Positions 23,946 through 32,897 of a DNA stretch of 64,000 nt are shown here, one piece after another. The notes under the pieces are model-generated. The model searched no databases and was not told the origin of the DNA. It worked only from the letters and a program-made list of their open reading frames with translations. The stretch covers positions 8,821 through 72,820 of the forward strand of contig DCFT01000197.1 in the NCBI GenBank assembly GCA_002319885.1, given 5' to 3'. Each line of letters opens with the position of its first letter. Position 1 is the first letter of the stretch. Source of the stretch: Bacteroidales bacterium UBA1797. GTDB taxonomy: Bacteria > Bacteroidota > Bacteroidia > Bacteroidales > VadinHA17. The position numbers and the translations under genes were made by a program.

Positions 23946-26411
23946 TCAATATTTTTCCGGTACCGCCTCTTTCATCATTGAATAAATAACATCAAAAACA
24001 TCTTCCGCACTGGGTTTGGAAAAATAATCTCCGTCGGTAGTATATGCAGGACGATGTTCTTTCCCGGTGAGAGTTTTAGGAGCACTGTCAAGATATTGCC
24101 ATCCACCCTGTTTTTCAAGGACCTCCTGCATCATATATGCTGTTGTTCCACCTGGAAGATCTTCATCGAGAAAAAGAATCCTGTTGGTCTTTTTAAGTGA
24201 TTCAAGTATAATTTTGTTTTTATCAAACGGAACAAGTGTCTGAACATCTATTAGTTCAACTGATATATCATGAGAGGCGAGTTGTTTTATTGCTTCTGCA
24301 GCAATTCTGACTGTAGAACCATATGTTACTACTGTCAGATCTGTTCCAAAGTTCAATATTTCAGGAATTCCAAGTGATATTCGGAATTCTCCTATATTAT
24401 CAGGCATCTTTTCCTTCAACCTGTACCCATTGAGAGGTTCAATAACTATTGCAGGATCATTACCTTCAAGAAGCGTATTGTAAAACCCTGCAGCCCTTGT
24501 CATATCTCTTGGAGAACAGACATAAACACCTCTTACCGAATTAATAAGCATACTCATAGGCGATCCTGAGTGCCAGATACCTTCCAGACGGTGTCCCCTG
24601 GTACTAATAATCAATGGAGCAATCATTCTTCCAGCCGTTCTGTAATGAGTTGTTGCAAGATCATCGCTTAAAACCTGTAGCGCATACATAAGATAATCGA
24701 GATACTGAATTTCAGCAATTGGTCTCATTCCTCTTAGTGCTAAACCAAGTCCCTGACCAAGAATTGTAGCTTCCCGTATACCTGTATCTGTGATACGAAG
24801 CTCTCCGAATTTTTTCTGCAGACCTTCAAGCGACTGGTTAACGCCTCCGATATGGCCGGTATCCTCTCCGAATGTTACAAGAAGAGGATATTTTGAAAAA
24901 AGCTTATCATAATTATCGCGAAGTATCTGACGACCAGGAACTTCTGGTGCATCAACAGAATATACCGGAGGAATTGGTTTTACTTTAAGTACTGAGGTTG
25001 CCGTTTCATTATAAAGAAATGAATCATAACTTTTTCTTGCATCAGCATAATTACGCTTTAGCCAGCCGTTCAACTCTTCATTCAGATTATCAGATTTAAT
25101 GCACGTTCCGCAAATATTTCTTAATATCTTCCTGGCAGTAACAAAATTGTCTTTTCTAATGGGTGCCGGGACTTTTTTCAGTTCCTCAGTAAACTCATCA
25201 ACTGATTCCTCTTTTGCCTTTTCAGTGCATCGGCACGACCGGTCACTAATGATCTTAACAAGAGCATCACGTTCAACCCTGATAGGATTTTGAAATGCCT
25301 CCCATCCTTTTCTTCTGGCTTCCTTAGCTTCCTCTTCCGCATCAAGAGCAAGTTTATCAAGTTCTTCAGAGGTGGCTATCTCAGAACTTAGGATCCATTC
25401 CTTCATCTTCTTTATTGGGTCAAATTCTTCTTCCCATTTAAGTCTTTCCTCACTTTTGTATCTCTCATGAGAGCCTGAGGTAGAGTGTCCCTGTGGCTGA
25501 GTAACTTCTTCAATGTGAAATACAACAGGAGTATGTTGTTCACGGCATATAGCGATACCTTCTTCATAAAGTTTTAGCAAACCGGGATAATCCCACCCTT
25601 TCCCCTTGAAAATTCGTATTCCTGGTTTACCCTTTTCAGTTTCAAAGCCTTTGAGAATTTCTGAAATGCTCCCTTTTGTGGTCTGGTATTTTTTCGGAAC
25701 AGAAATACCATAACCATCGTCATACACAGAGACTGCCAAAGGCACCTGGAGAACTCCTGCCGCATTAATAGTCTCCCAGAAGTATCCTTCAGAAGTACTT
25801 GCATCACCAATTGCTCCGAAAGCGACTTCATTTCCTTTTGTAGAAAGAGTTGTGAATTTTTGAATTTCCTTATTCTGTCTGAATAATTTAGATGCATAAG
25901 CCAATCCGAGTAAACGCGGCATCTGCCCGGCTGTAGGTGAAATATCTGCTGAAGAGTTCTTCTGCTTTGTCAAATCGCGCCACGATCCGTCAGGATTAAT
26001 ATTCGGAATTGAAAAATGATTATTGAATACTCTTCCGCCGCTTCCGGTATTAAACTGGTTGGATGTATTTCCATAAAGCTGATGGAAAAACTCGAGGGAA
26101 TCATAAACGCCCATGGCCATCATCCATGTCTGGTCGCGATAATATCCCGACCGCCAGTCCCCGTTTCTGAACTGTTTTGCAAGTGCAAGCTGTACAATCT
26201 CCTTACCATCTCCGAATATTCCAAACTTGGCTTTTCCTGTAAGAACTTCACGGCGCCCTATAATACTGAGGTTCCGACTGAGATTTGCCATACGGTAATC
26301 AGCAAGAATGCTCTCTTTGTTAAAATGTTTTTCTGATTGATTGTTGTTTTGTTTCATAACAATACCCTCTTTGGTCAAAAATTGTTCTGATTGATGGTTA
26401 TTCTGATTCAT
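23946..26411 (-). CDS. 2-oxo acid dehydrogenase E1, alpha and beta subunits fused
   Basis: A TPP-dependent E1 of about 820 residues from the ATG at 26411 (835 from 26453, 803 from 26357; the true start is unclear). The alpha half has YYRDQTWMMAMG, the TPP/Mg segment GDASTSEGYFWETINAAGV and YDDGYGIS. The beta half has GEDTGHIGGVNQSLEG, DTGIREATILGQGLGLALRGMRPIAEIQYLDY and HSGSPMSMLINSVRGVYVCSPRD. A linker of about 100 residues joins them and carries CRC and CGTC cysteine pairs. It probably decarboxylates branched-chain or other 2-oxo acids and passes the acyl group to an E2 encoded elsewhere. The N-terminus contains a tandem 54-bp duplication. Confidence 0.87.
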   Translation of the reverse strand: MNQNNHQSEQFLTKEGIVMKQNNNQSEKHFNKESILADYRMANLSRNLSIIGRREVLTGKAKFGIFGDGKEIVQLALAKQFRNGDWRSGYYRDQTWMMAMGVYDSLEFFHQLYGNTSNQFNTGSGGRVFNNHFSIPNINPDGSWRDLTKQKNSSADISPTAGQMPRLLGLAYASKLFRQNKEIQKFTTLSTKGNEVAFGAIGDASTSEGYFWETINAAGVLQVPLAVSVYDDGYGISVPKKYQTTKGSISEILKGFETEKGKPGIRIFKGKGWDYPGLLKLYEEGIAICREQHTPVVFHIEEVTQPQGHSTSGSHERYKSEERLKWEEEFDPIKKMKEWILSSEIATSEELDKLALDAEEEAKEARRKGWEAFQNPIRVERDALVKIISDRSCRCTEKAKEESVDEFTEELKKVPAPIRKDNFVTARKILRNICGTCIKSDNLNEELNGWLKRNYADARKSYDSFLYNETATSVLKVKPIPPVYSVDAPEVPGRQILRDNYDKLFSKYPLLVTFGEDTGHIGGVNQSLEGLQKKFGELRITDTGIREATILGQGLGLALRGMRPIAEIQYLDYLMYALQVLSDDLATTHYRTAGRMIAPLIISTRGHRLEGIWHSGSPMSMLINSVRGVYVCSPRDMTRAAGFYNTLLEGNDPAIVIEPLNGYRLKEKMPDNIGEFRISLGIPEILNFGTDLTVVTYGSTVRIAAEAIKQLASHDISVELIDVQTLVPFDKNKIILESLKKTNRILFLDEDLPGGTTAYMMQEVLEKQGGWQYLDSAPKTLTGKEHRPAYTTDGDYFSKPSAEDVFDVIYSMMKEAVPEKY
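26304..26411 (-). repeat. Tandem 54-bp in-frame duplication at the start of the E1 gene
   Basis: Unit A (26411-26358) encodes MNQNNHQSEQFLTKEGIV; unit B (26357-26304) encodes MKQNNNQSEKHFNKESIL. The DNA units are identical at 42 of 54 positions and both begin with ATG, so each offers a start codon. Confidence 0.8.
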
Positions 26412-26639
26412 CCTTAATTGAAAGTTTAGTGGTTGCTCTGAAACTAGAAACAATCGAACTACAATGTTGTTTAAATAACCTGAAATTAACCTGAATTGGA
26501 ACCATATTTTTAAGACTTGACTATCAATGATTAAACAAATTTCTGTTATTTCCCGGGCATTGAGAAGCCGGTATTATGATACTCTCCGGTGTAAAATTAT
26601 CAATCTGATTATTCCTTTCCCATTATGACAAAATTGAAC

Positions 26640-26647
26640 TACTTTTG
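26640..26647 (+). promoter_or_regulatory. Candidate -7 element of the DUF5103 gene
   Basis: TACTTTTG matches TAnnTTTG perfectly and is followed by CAG, as at the yedF promoter. It lies 25 bp before the ATG; no clear TTG partner is visible. Confidence 0.4.
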
Positions 26648-26672
26648 CAGACAAGCCTTTTAGCATAATATT

Positions 26673-27962
26673 ATGAACAGATCAATCTCTTTTATATTTC
26701 TTCTTTTATTATCAACAGCTCAGGTTATTGCAAGCGATCCGGATTCTATTAATTATACAAATCATGTTTTTGATCAGAGGATCAAAACTGTTCAACTTTA
26801 CAAAGATGGATGGAATCTCTCCTACCCAATTATGAAACTGAACAGCAATGAGAAGTTAGTGCTGAATTTTGACTTGCTTGGTGATCAGGCTGAAACTTTT
26901 TACTACACTTTTATCCATTGTGATAAAGACTGGAAAAAATCCGATATTTTCCCAAATGATTATATGAAGGGATACACTGAAAATCCTATAGAAGACTATA
27001 TGAATTCATTTAACACTACAGTAAGTTACATTCACTATAGCCTTAGTTTCCCTAATGACAGAGTAAGCTTAAGTAAATCAGGAAATTATATACTTGAAAT
27101 TTATCCTGCTGACAAGCCTGAAGAACCGGCAATAACTCAAAGATTTATTGTTACAGAAGATCTTGCTCAAATTTCGGTAAATGTTCACAGACCTCAGATG
27201 ACGAAAGAAAGCAATACTCAGCAGCAAGTTGATTTTATTGTAAATTATACCGGCCTTACCGTTAATGACCTGTACAGAGATTTATTTGCTTTTATTCTTC
27301 AGAATGGCAGATGGGATAATGCGAAAAAGAACCTGAAACCCGAATCGTATGGCAATAACCAACTAAATTATAATTCTTTATCCAACAAGAATATTTTCCA
27401 GGGAGGAAATGAGTTCAGGTACTTCGACATAAAAAGCATACGTTATAAGACTGAATATGTCAGGAGTATAGATTTTGTCAATCCAAACTATAATGTATAT
27501 CTCCTCCCTTCCGATAACAGGGAATTTAAACCATACTTCTATTGGAAGGATTTCAACGGGAAGTATTATATTGCTTTCCAGGAGGGGAAAAAACCCGAAA
27601 TAGAAGCAGATTATGTTTATGTCTATTTTACACTTCCTTCTGATCAGATGATAGAGGGAGGCAATATGTATATATCCGGGAGTCTGAATAACTGGACTTT
27701 TGATAAGAATAATTTGATGACCTATAATTCTGAAAAAAGACAATACGAGGGCACCATGCTTCTTAAGCAGGGTTGGTATAATTATGAATATGTTTTTCTG
27801 AAAGACGGCAGGATTAATGGAACTGCAACATTATTTGAAGGCAGCCACTACGAAACAGAGAATGATTATGTTGTATTAGTATACTACAGGAATCCGCAAG
27901 ATCGCTTCGACAGGGTAATTGGCACTTCAATTGCTAATACTCTGAATAAGCTTTCCAATTAG
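26673..27962 (+). CDS. Secreted DUF5103 protein
   Basis: A 429-residue exported protein with a signal peptide (about 1-20). It is recognised as DUF5103 by its N-terminal domain: FDQRIKTVQLYKDGWNLSYP, YTFIHCDKDWKKSDIFPNDYMKGYTENPIEDYMNSFNT and YIHYSLSFPND. The C-terminal part (about 330-420) with YVYFTLPSDQMIEGGNMYISGSLNNW and the strand YEGTMLLKQGWYNYEYVF looks like an immunoglobulin-fold glycogen-binding-type domain. The family is common in Bacteroidetes; its function is not known to me. It is convergent with the molybdopterin gene cluster. Confidence 0.87.
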   Translation: MNRSISFIFLLLLSTAQVIASDPDSINYTNHVFDQRIKTVQLYKDGWNLSYPIMKLNSNEKLVLNFDLLGDQAETFYYTFIHCDKDWKKSDIFPNDYMKGYTENPIEDYMNSFNTTVSYIHYSLSFPNDRVSLSKSGNYILEIYPADKPEEPAITQRFIVTEDLAQISVNVHRPQMTKESNTQQQVDFIVNYTGLTVNDLYRDLFAFILQNGRWDNAKKNLKPESYGNNQLNYNSLSNKNIFQGGNEFRYFDIKSIRYKTEYVRSIDFVNPNYNVYLLPSDNREFKPYFYWKDFNGKYYIAFQEGKKPEIEADYVYVYFTLPSDQMIEGGNMYISGSLNNWTFDKNNLMTYNSEKRQYEGTMLLKQGWYNYEYVFLKDGRINGTATLFEGSHYETENDYVVLVYYRNPQDRFDRVIGTSIANTLNKLSN

Positions 27963-28035
27963 CCGGAGTCTTATGCTTTTCGTTTCGATCATAAAGTTTT
28001 GCGTTACTACTTTGCACCATCAAACCTTTGCTCAG

Positions 28036-28542
28036 TTAAGTATGTTTTTCAACTCCGTATTGCATATAAAAAGTATGTTTTAAGGTTTTTACTATCTCAT
28101 TCATATACTCCTCAACAGCTCTTACAGAACCTGGTAAAGTATAAATCAAAGAATTACCGATTATACCTGCAACCGACCTGCTCAGGAGTGCATTAGGGTT
28201 TATTGTACCATACTTGATCCGAATGAATTCCATTATCCCCGGGATCTCTTTTGTTATAAGAGGGAGAACTGTCTCCACAGTAATATCCCTGGGTCCGATT
28301 CCGGTTCCTCCGGTTGTAATAATTATATTTTGAGTATCGCATTCACTCAATAAAAGATCCTTTAATATAGCCTGGTTATCAGGAATAAGACGTAAAGTAG
28401 CATTGAAAGTCCATCCTGCCAAAGTAAAAAACTCTTCAATCTTTTGTCTGACCTTAGGACCACTCAAATCTTCATATTCGCCTTTGTAAGCCCTGTCACT
28501 GAGAGTAATTATCAGTACTTCAAAATTTTCAGGAAAGTTCAT
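28036..28542 (-). CDS. mogA: Molybdopterin adenylyltransferase, MogA/MoaB family
   Basis: A 168-residue protein that adenylylates molybdopterin before metal insertion. It has ITLSDRAYKGEYEDLSGP at the start, the family's TTGGTGIGPRDITVE loop and a late SRSVAGIIGNSLIYTLPGS. It is the last gene of the moeA-moaA-moaC-mogA run and overlaps the end of moaC by four bases. MogA and MoaB cannot be separated by eye; the context makes a MogA-like role likely. Confidence 0.9.
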   Translation of the reverse strand: MNFPENFEVLIITLSDRAYKGEYEDLSGPKVRQKIEEFFTLAGWTFNATLRLIPDNQAILKDLLLSECDTQNIIITTGGTGIGPRDITVETVLPLITKEIPGIMEFIRIKYGTINPNALLSRSVAGIIGNSLIYTLPGSVRAVEEYMNEIVKTLKHTFYMQYGVEKHT

Positions 28543-28985
28543 TTTTTAGTTTTTTCGGTGAGACTCACTTTGTCAATAACCATCTTCTTATCAACTGCTT
28601 TGCACATATCATAAATTGTAAGAAGAGCGATGCTAACAGCTGTTAGTGCTTCCATTTCCACTCCGGTTTTTCCAAAACATCTTACCTCACTGACCACCTT
28701 AACACCTGTTTTATCAGGAATGGTATTTACTTTTACATTGTCTAGCACTATATTGTGACACAAAGGAATAAGGTCGGACGTTTTTTTAGCTGCAGAGATC
28801 CCGGCAACCTGGGCAACACTCAGAACATCACCTTTCTTAAGGAGATTCTCTTCGATAAGCTTTATCGTTTCCGGGGCAAGGGAGATATGTCCGCTTGCCT
28901 TTGCTATTCTCAGCTGATTGTCCTTATCTCCAACGTCGACCATAATCGCTTTTCCTTTATTGTCAGTGTGTGTAAGTTTTTCCAT
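28539..28985 (-). CDS. moaC: Cyclic pyranopterin monophosphate synthase MoaC
   Basis: A 148-residue MoaC, the enzyme that with MoaA forms cyclic pyranopterin monophosphate from GTP. Typical blocks are MVDVGDKDN, GDVLSVAQVAGISAAKKTSDLIPLCHN and the active-site region GVEMEALTAVSIALLTIYDMCKAVDK. It lies six bases after moaA and overlaps mogA, so the genes are co-translated. Length is normal. Confidence 0.95.
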   Translation of the reverse strand: MEKLTHTDNKGKAIMVDVGDKDNQLRIAKASGHISLAPETIKLIEENLLKKGDVLSVAQVAGISAAKKTSDLIPLCHNIVLDNVKVNTIPDKTGVKVVSEVRCFGKTGVEMEALTAVSIALLTIYDMCKAVDKKMVIDKVSLTEKTKK

Positions 28986-28991
28986 GATTAG

Positions 28992-29792
28992 TCAACCTCC
29001 TATATTATAAAATGCACCTGTTTCGTTTTTTGATCCGCATCTGGGCTTCAATTCTGCAGCCCGTTTAATTGCTTCTTCAAAGCCAAAATCCCTGATATCA
29101 AATTCAATATTACTGAAAAGACATGGTTTGAGCTTCCCGTTTGAAGTAAGCCTTAACCTGTTACATAATGAGCAATTACCTCCGGTACCTCCATCAACAA
29201 CCGAAAAATGTCCCATCACCAGATCCATCTGATGAATATATCTTATTTCCAGATCATTTTCTTTACAAAACCTGGTGACCGCCTTAGCTTCTTCTTCATC
29301 TTTGGATTCCTTGATGACACAATTGATTTTAATAGGGTAAAGGCCGGCGCTTTTTGCGGCATTAATACCTTCGAATACATCATTAATATTACCCAATCGT
29401 GTAACAGCTTTGAATTTTTCAGGATCCACTGTATCGAGACTTATATTGACTCTGTGAAGACCTGAGTTTCTTAACTCCTTAGCATATTGTTTCAACAATG
29501 TACCATTTGTAGTCATTGAGAGATCATCTATACCCTTGATATCTGAAATCATTCTGACGAGCGTTGTAACACCTTTTCTTACAAGGGGCTCACCTCCTGT
29601 CAGTCTTACTTTAGTCACTCCGTTTGCCACAGCCACTTTGGTGAATCCGGCAATTTCATCAAAGCTGAGAATATCTTCATGACGAAAGAGTTTAATCCCT
29701 TCTTCAGGCATACAATAAGTGCAACGCAAATTACATCTGTCGGTGACAGATATTCTCAAATAATTCAGTTTTCGGTTAAATCTGTCGAACAT
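28992..29792 (-). CDS. moaA: GTP 3',8-cyclase MoaA, compact form
   Basis: A 266-residue radical-SAM enzyme, about 60 residues shorter than the usual ~325. The SAM cluster motif is Cys20-x3-Cys24-x2-Cys27 (CNLRCTYC), followed by LTGGEPLVR and SMTTNGTLL. The second cluster is intact: Cys207, Cys210 and Cys224 (CSLC, then KPCLFS), with NRLRLTSNGKLKPC as in MoaA. The chain ends in the Gly-Gly needed for activity. The missing residues fall between LEIRYIHQMDL and the second cluster, so the shortening is internal, not a frameshift or truncation. It overlaps moeA by 17 bp. First step of molybdopterin synthesis. Confidence 0.92.
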   Translation of the reverse strand: MFDRFNRKLNYLRISVTDRCNLRCTYCMPEEGIKLFRHEDILSFDEIAGFTKVAVANGVTKVRLTGGEPLVRKGVTTLVRMISDIKGIDDLSMTTNGTLLKQYAKELRNSGLHRVNISLDTVDPEKFKAVTRLGNINDVFEGINAAKSAGLYPIKINCVIKESKDEEEAKAVTRFCKENDLEIRYIHQMDLVMGHFSVVDGGTGGNCSLCNRLRLTSNGKLKPCLFSNIEFDIRDFGFEEAIKRAAELKPRCGSKNETGAFYNIGG

Positions 29793-30951
29793 TTACAATT
29801 TCTCCTTTTGTCAAAGATCTTATTCCCGGTTGAAGAGCAATTATACCATCGGAATAAGATAGTGCAGCAATATGAGCTGAACCGTGATAATCAGCCGGCA
29901 CAACTTCCATATCTTTGTTAATATAAACTGGTATTAACCCCAGTCTGTCTGATGATTTTCTTTCATAATCCATAGCAAGTGGAAGCTTCTGTTCGATTGG
30001 TATCCAATTATATCCCATCATTTTGTTTATGAGAGGTCTTATCAACATTTCGAACTGAATGAATGAAGAAACAGGATTCCCCGGCAAGCCAAAGATAACA
30101 GCTTTGGGGTGAATACCGAAAGTTGTAGGTTTTCCAGGCTGCACCCTCACCCTGTCGAAAAGGATTTTTACCCCGGCGTGTTCAAGGACGGAGGGAACAA
30201 AATCGAAGTCACCCATTGAGACACCACCTGTTATAATAACAATGTCGCTTTGATGAACGGCGTTTGCAATTTTTTCATAAGTAATTGTTTCATTATCGGG
30301 GGCGATACCGTAATAAACACCAATTCCTCCGGCTCTTAAAACCTGGGCATTCAGCTGATAAGCATTACTGTTACGTATCTGTGAAACAGCTGGTTTCACT
30401 TCAGGTTCGATAAGTTCACTACCCGTGCTGATTATGCCGACAACGGGCCTTTTTTTAACAAGAACCTCCGTATGACCCACCGAAGCCATAATTGCTATAT
30501 CCTGCGGTTTAATGAATTTACCTTTCTCAAGGACTATGTCACCAGTTCTGACATCTTCAGCTCTAAAAGACATATTCATCTTTGGGTTATCTCCCGTAAA
30601 TCTGATTTTGCCGTTTTGAAGATCTTGCGATTCCTCGACCATAAAAACAACATCACATCCTTCGGGGACTATCGCCCCCGTCATTATTTTTGAACACTGG
30701 TTCTTTTCTACTCTCTTTTTCGGTACCTCACCTGCTGCAATTATCTCAAGTACTTCCAGATCATTTTTCAGATCTGTCCTGTGACAGGCAAAACCATCAA
30801 CTGCCGATCTGTTAAAGGGAGGCATGTCAATGTCGCTCAGAATGTCTTCATCAAGAATTCGTCCGCTGGAATCTGAAAACGGAATTGTCTCCGTTTCAGT
30901 TTCAAATACAGACTTCATCACGATTTTATAAGCTTCTTCAAAAGTTATCAT
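29776..30951 (-). CDS. moeA: Molybdopterin molybdotransferase MoeA
   Basis: A 391-residue MoeA, which inserts molybdate (or tungstate) into adenylylated molybdopterin. Clear blocks: MPPFNRSAVDGFA, GAIVPEGCDVVFMVEE, ISTGSELIEP, IITGGVSMGDFDFV and GLPGNPVSSFIQFEMLIRPLI. It leads the moeA-moaA-moaC-mogA operon and lies 90 bp downstream of the tungstate transport genes on the same strand, so metal uptake and insertion may be transcribed together. A tungsten preference is inferred from context, not from residues. Confidence 0.94.
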   Translation of the reverse strand: MITFEEAYKIVMKSVFETETETIPFSDSSGRILDEDILSDIDMPPFNRSAVDGFACHRTDLKNDLEVLEIIAAGEVPKKRVEKNQCSKIMTGAIVPEGCDVVFMVEESQDLQNGKIRFTGDNPKMNMSFRAEDVRTGDIVLEKGKFIKPQDIAIMASVGHTEVLVKKRPVVGIISTGSELIEPEVKPAVSQIRNSNAYQLNAQVLRAGGIGVYYGIAPDNETITYEKIANAVHQSDIVIITGGVSMGDFDFVPSVLEHAGVKILFDRVRVQPGKPTTFGIHPKAVIFGLPGNPVSSFIQFEMLIRPLINKMMGYNWIPIEQKLPLAMDYERKSSDRLGLIPVYINKDMEVVPADYHGSAHIAALSYSDGIIALQPGIRSLTKGEIVNVRQI

Positions 30952-31041
30952 AAATATTTTAAATTCTTAGATACCAGTATTCAATTTTATTTTTCTCTCG
31001 TCTATCGCCTGTAATACATTAAACATTTACTTCTGTCATTA

Positions 31042-32097
31042 CTATGTTCCGTTTATAACAACAATATCTTTCTGATTAAAGTTAACCCATACTCTATTTC
31101 CCTCAGCAAGACAAAGTTTTTGTCTATCCGAAGCAGATATATTTACAAAGAACAAATCACCTGCATCGATTGTTACCTCCAACCCAAATTCGGATGGAAT
31201 GATTTCGGATACTTTCCCTTTTATTGTATTAAGATCCTTTCCCTCATGTTCCTGGTTTGAAATTGTGATTGCATCACTCTTGACCAGCAGAAGACTGTTA
31301 TTTTCAGCTGAAACACCGTTGAGTTTAAACCTTATATTGTGTTCAGTTACGCCAAAAGATAAACCATTCTCATGTACTATATTAACTTTGAAAAAATTCC
31401 GTATTCCCGCATACCTTGCGACAAAACGGTTTGCCGGATTATTAAATACCTCATCTACAGAGCCATCCTGTATTATTCTGCCATTATGAATAACTCCTAC
31501 CCTCTTTGCCAGGCTGATTGCATCTCCATAATCGTGCGTAACATGAATAATAGTCTGACCAGATTTGTTAAGGTTTCTTAATAATCTTTTCAGATCATCT
31601 TTGAGCGAGGTATCAAGTGAAGAGAGAGATTCGTCGAGCAACAAAAGCCTGGGTGAAGTAATAAGGGTTCTTGCCAGAGCAACTCTTTGCAGCTCACCAC
31701 CGGAAAGCTTTTCGGGGTTTCGTTCCAGAATGTGATTAATATTCATGGCGTTTGCAGCTTTTTCCACCTTTTCTGCAATACTCTTTTTAGGTTCGTTCCT
31801 TAACTTTAAGGGGTAAGCAATATTTCCAAAAACAGTCATATGAGGAAAGACAGCATAATCCTGGAAAACTATTCCGACTCTTCTATCCTGAATACGCCGT
31901 TTGGTAATATCTTCATTATCGAGTATAATCTTCCCTGTGTCAGGATGTCCCAGCCCTGCAATAAGCTCAAGAAGCTGCGTTTTTCCTGATCCCGATCTGC
32001 CCAGCAGGACATAGTACTGTCCATCGGATACTTCGAGGTTAATATCCTTTAAGGCAAAATCGCCAAGTTTTCTGGAAATATTAATCAGTCTGAGCAT
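31042..32097 (-). CDS. wtpC: Tungstate/molybdate ABC transporter ATP-binding protein
   Basis: A 351-residue ABC ATPase with Walker A GRSGSGKT, signature LSGGELQRVALAR and Walker B LLLLDESLSSLD. A C-terminal regulatory or oxyanion-binding extension (about 235-351, TOBE-like) includes VKSDAITISNQEHEG and IIPSEFGLEVTIDAGD. It overlaps the permease gene by 17 bp. ModC and WtpC are close relatives; the WtpA-type binding protein encoded upstream makes WtpC the better name. Confidence 0.88.
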   Translation of the reverse strand: MLRLINISRKLGDFALKDINLEVSDGQYYVLLGRSGSGKTQLLELIAGLGHPDTGKIILDNEDITKRRIQDRRVGIVFQDYAVFPHMTVFGNIAYPLKLRNEPKKSIAEKVEKAANAMNINHILERNPEKLSGGELQRVALARTLITSPRLLLLDESLSSLDTSLKDDLKRLLRNLNKSGQTIIHVTHDYGDAISLAKRVGVIHNGRIIQDGSVDEVFNNPANRFVARYAGIRNFFKVNIVHENGLSFGVTEHNIRFKLNGVSAENNSLLLVKSDAITISNQEHEGKDLNTIKGKVSEIIPSEFGLEVTIDAGDLFFVNISASDRQKLCLAEGNRVWVNFNQKDIVVINGT

Positions 32098-32890
32098 CGG
32101 TATTTATATATTTTTCCTTTCTTTTTAAAGAGAGAAGCCTTAAACCTATTAAAAACAGGAGGGCTACAAGGATAAAAAAGACAGAAGCCGGACGGGCATA
32201 ATTAAGTCCATATGAACTGAACCGCTCATATATCAGAACAGGTGCAATCATAGGATGGTAAGCAATGATTACAACGGCTCCGAATTCACTCATTCCCCTG
32301 GCGAACATCATAACAAATCCTGTTATAATACTTCGCCATGCAAGAGGAAGTGAAATTGTGAAAAAAACTTTAGTATGACTGGCTCCCAGGTTAAGGGCTG
32401 CTTTCTCGAGTCTCTCCGGAACTGCAGCAAACCCATCGCGTGAGGCATTAATAAGGAAAGGTAAGCTCACAAATGCCATGGCAAGAGCTATTCCTGCGGG
32501 ATGATTTACCAGGTTTATTCCCAGAAAAGAAGCAATTTTACCAAGAAACCCATCTCTTGAGATGAATCCTAGCAAAGCTATACCAGCAGCCGTATGAGGG
32601 AGCACAATAGGAAGATCAATAATGCCCTGAACGAAGTTTTTAACCGGAAACTTTTTACGTGCAAGAAGCCATGCAAACGGGACAGCGCCAATTGAGAATA
32701 ATAAAGTGGCAGCAAAAGAAACCCAGAGTGTAAGCCATACACTCTGGTGAACCTCTTTGTCTTTTATTGTTTCAAGAAACTCGGCCTTTCCAGTATGAAT
32801 AAACATACCTGCCAGGGGAGCAAGAATGAATAACAGCACTAAAGATGACAGGAGTATCACTATCCATGTAAATATGCTGTTCTTCCTCAT
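32081..32890 (-). CDS. wtpB: Tungstate/molybdate ABC transporter permease
   Basis: A 269-residue permease with about six transmembrane helices and the permease EAA loop around ERLEKAALNLGASHTKVFFTISLPLAWRSIITGFVMMFARGMSEFG. The phrase DLPIVLPHTAAGIALLGF is typical of ModB/WtpB. It forms the membrane channel for the binding protein encoded seven bases upstream and the ATPase overlapping downstream. Confidence 0.9.
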   Translation of the reverse strand: MRKNSIFTWIVILLSSLVLLFILAPLAGMFIHTGKAEFLETIKDKEVHQSVWLTLWVSFAATLLFSIGAVPFAWLLARKKFPVKNFVQGIIDLPIVLPHTAAGIALLGFISRDGFLGKIASFLGINLVNHPAGIALAMAFVSLPFLINASRDGFAAVPERLEKAALNLGASHTKVFFTISLPLAWRSIITGFVMMFARGMSEFGAVVIIAYHPMIAPVLIYERFSSYGLNYARPASVFFILVALLFLIGLRLLSLKRKEKYINTDAQTD

Positions 32891-32897
32891 CTTAAAA

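Noticed and set aside
27378..27743. A 121-residue antisense frame inside the DUF5103 gene
   Set aside because: The DUF5103 frame is well supported on the other strand; the antisense frame has no family features.
28992..29792. moaA as a frameshifted or truncated pseudogene because it is short
   Set aside because: Both ends are intact, both cysteine clusters are complete and the terminal Gly-Gly is present; the shortening is internal and in frame.
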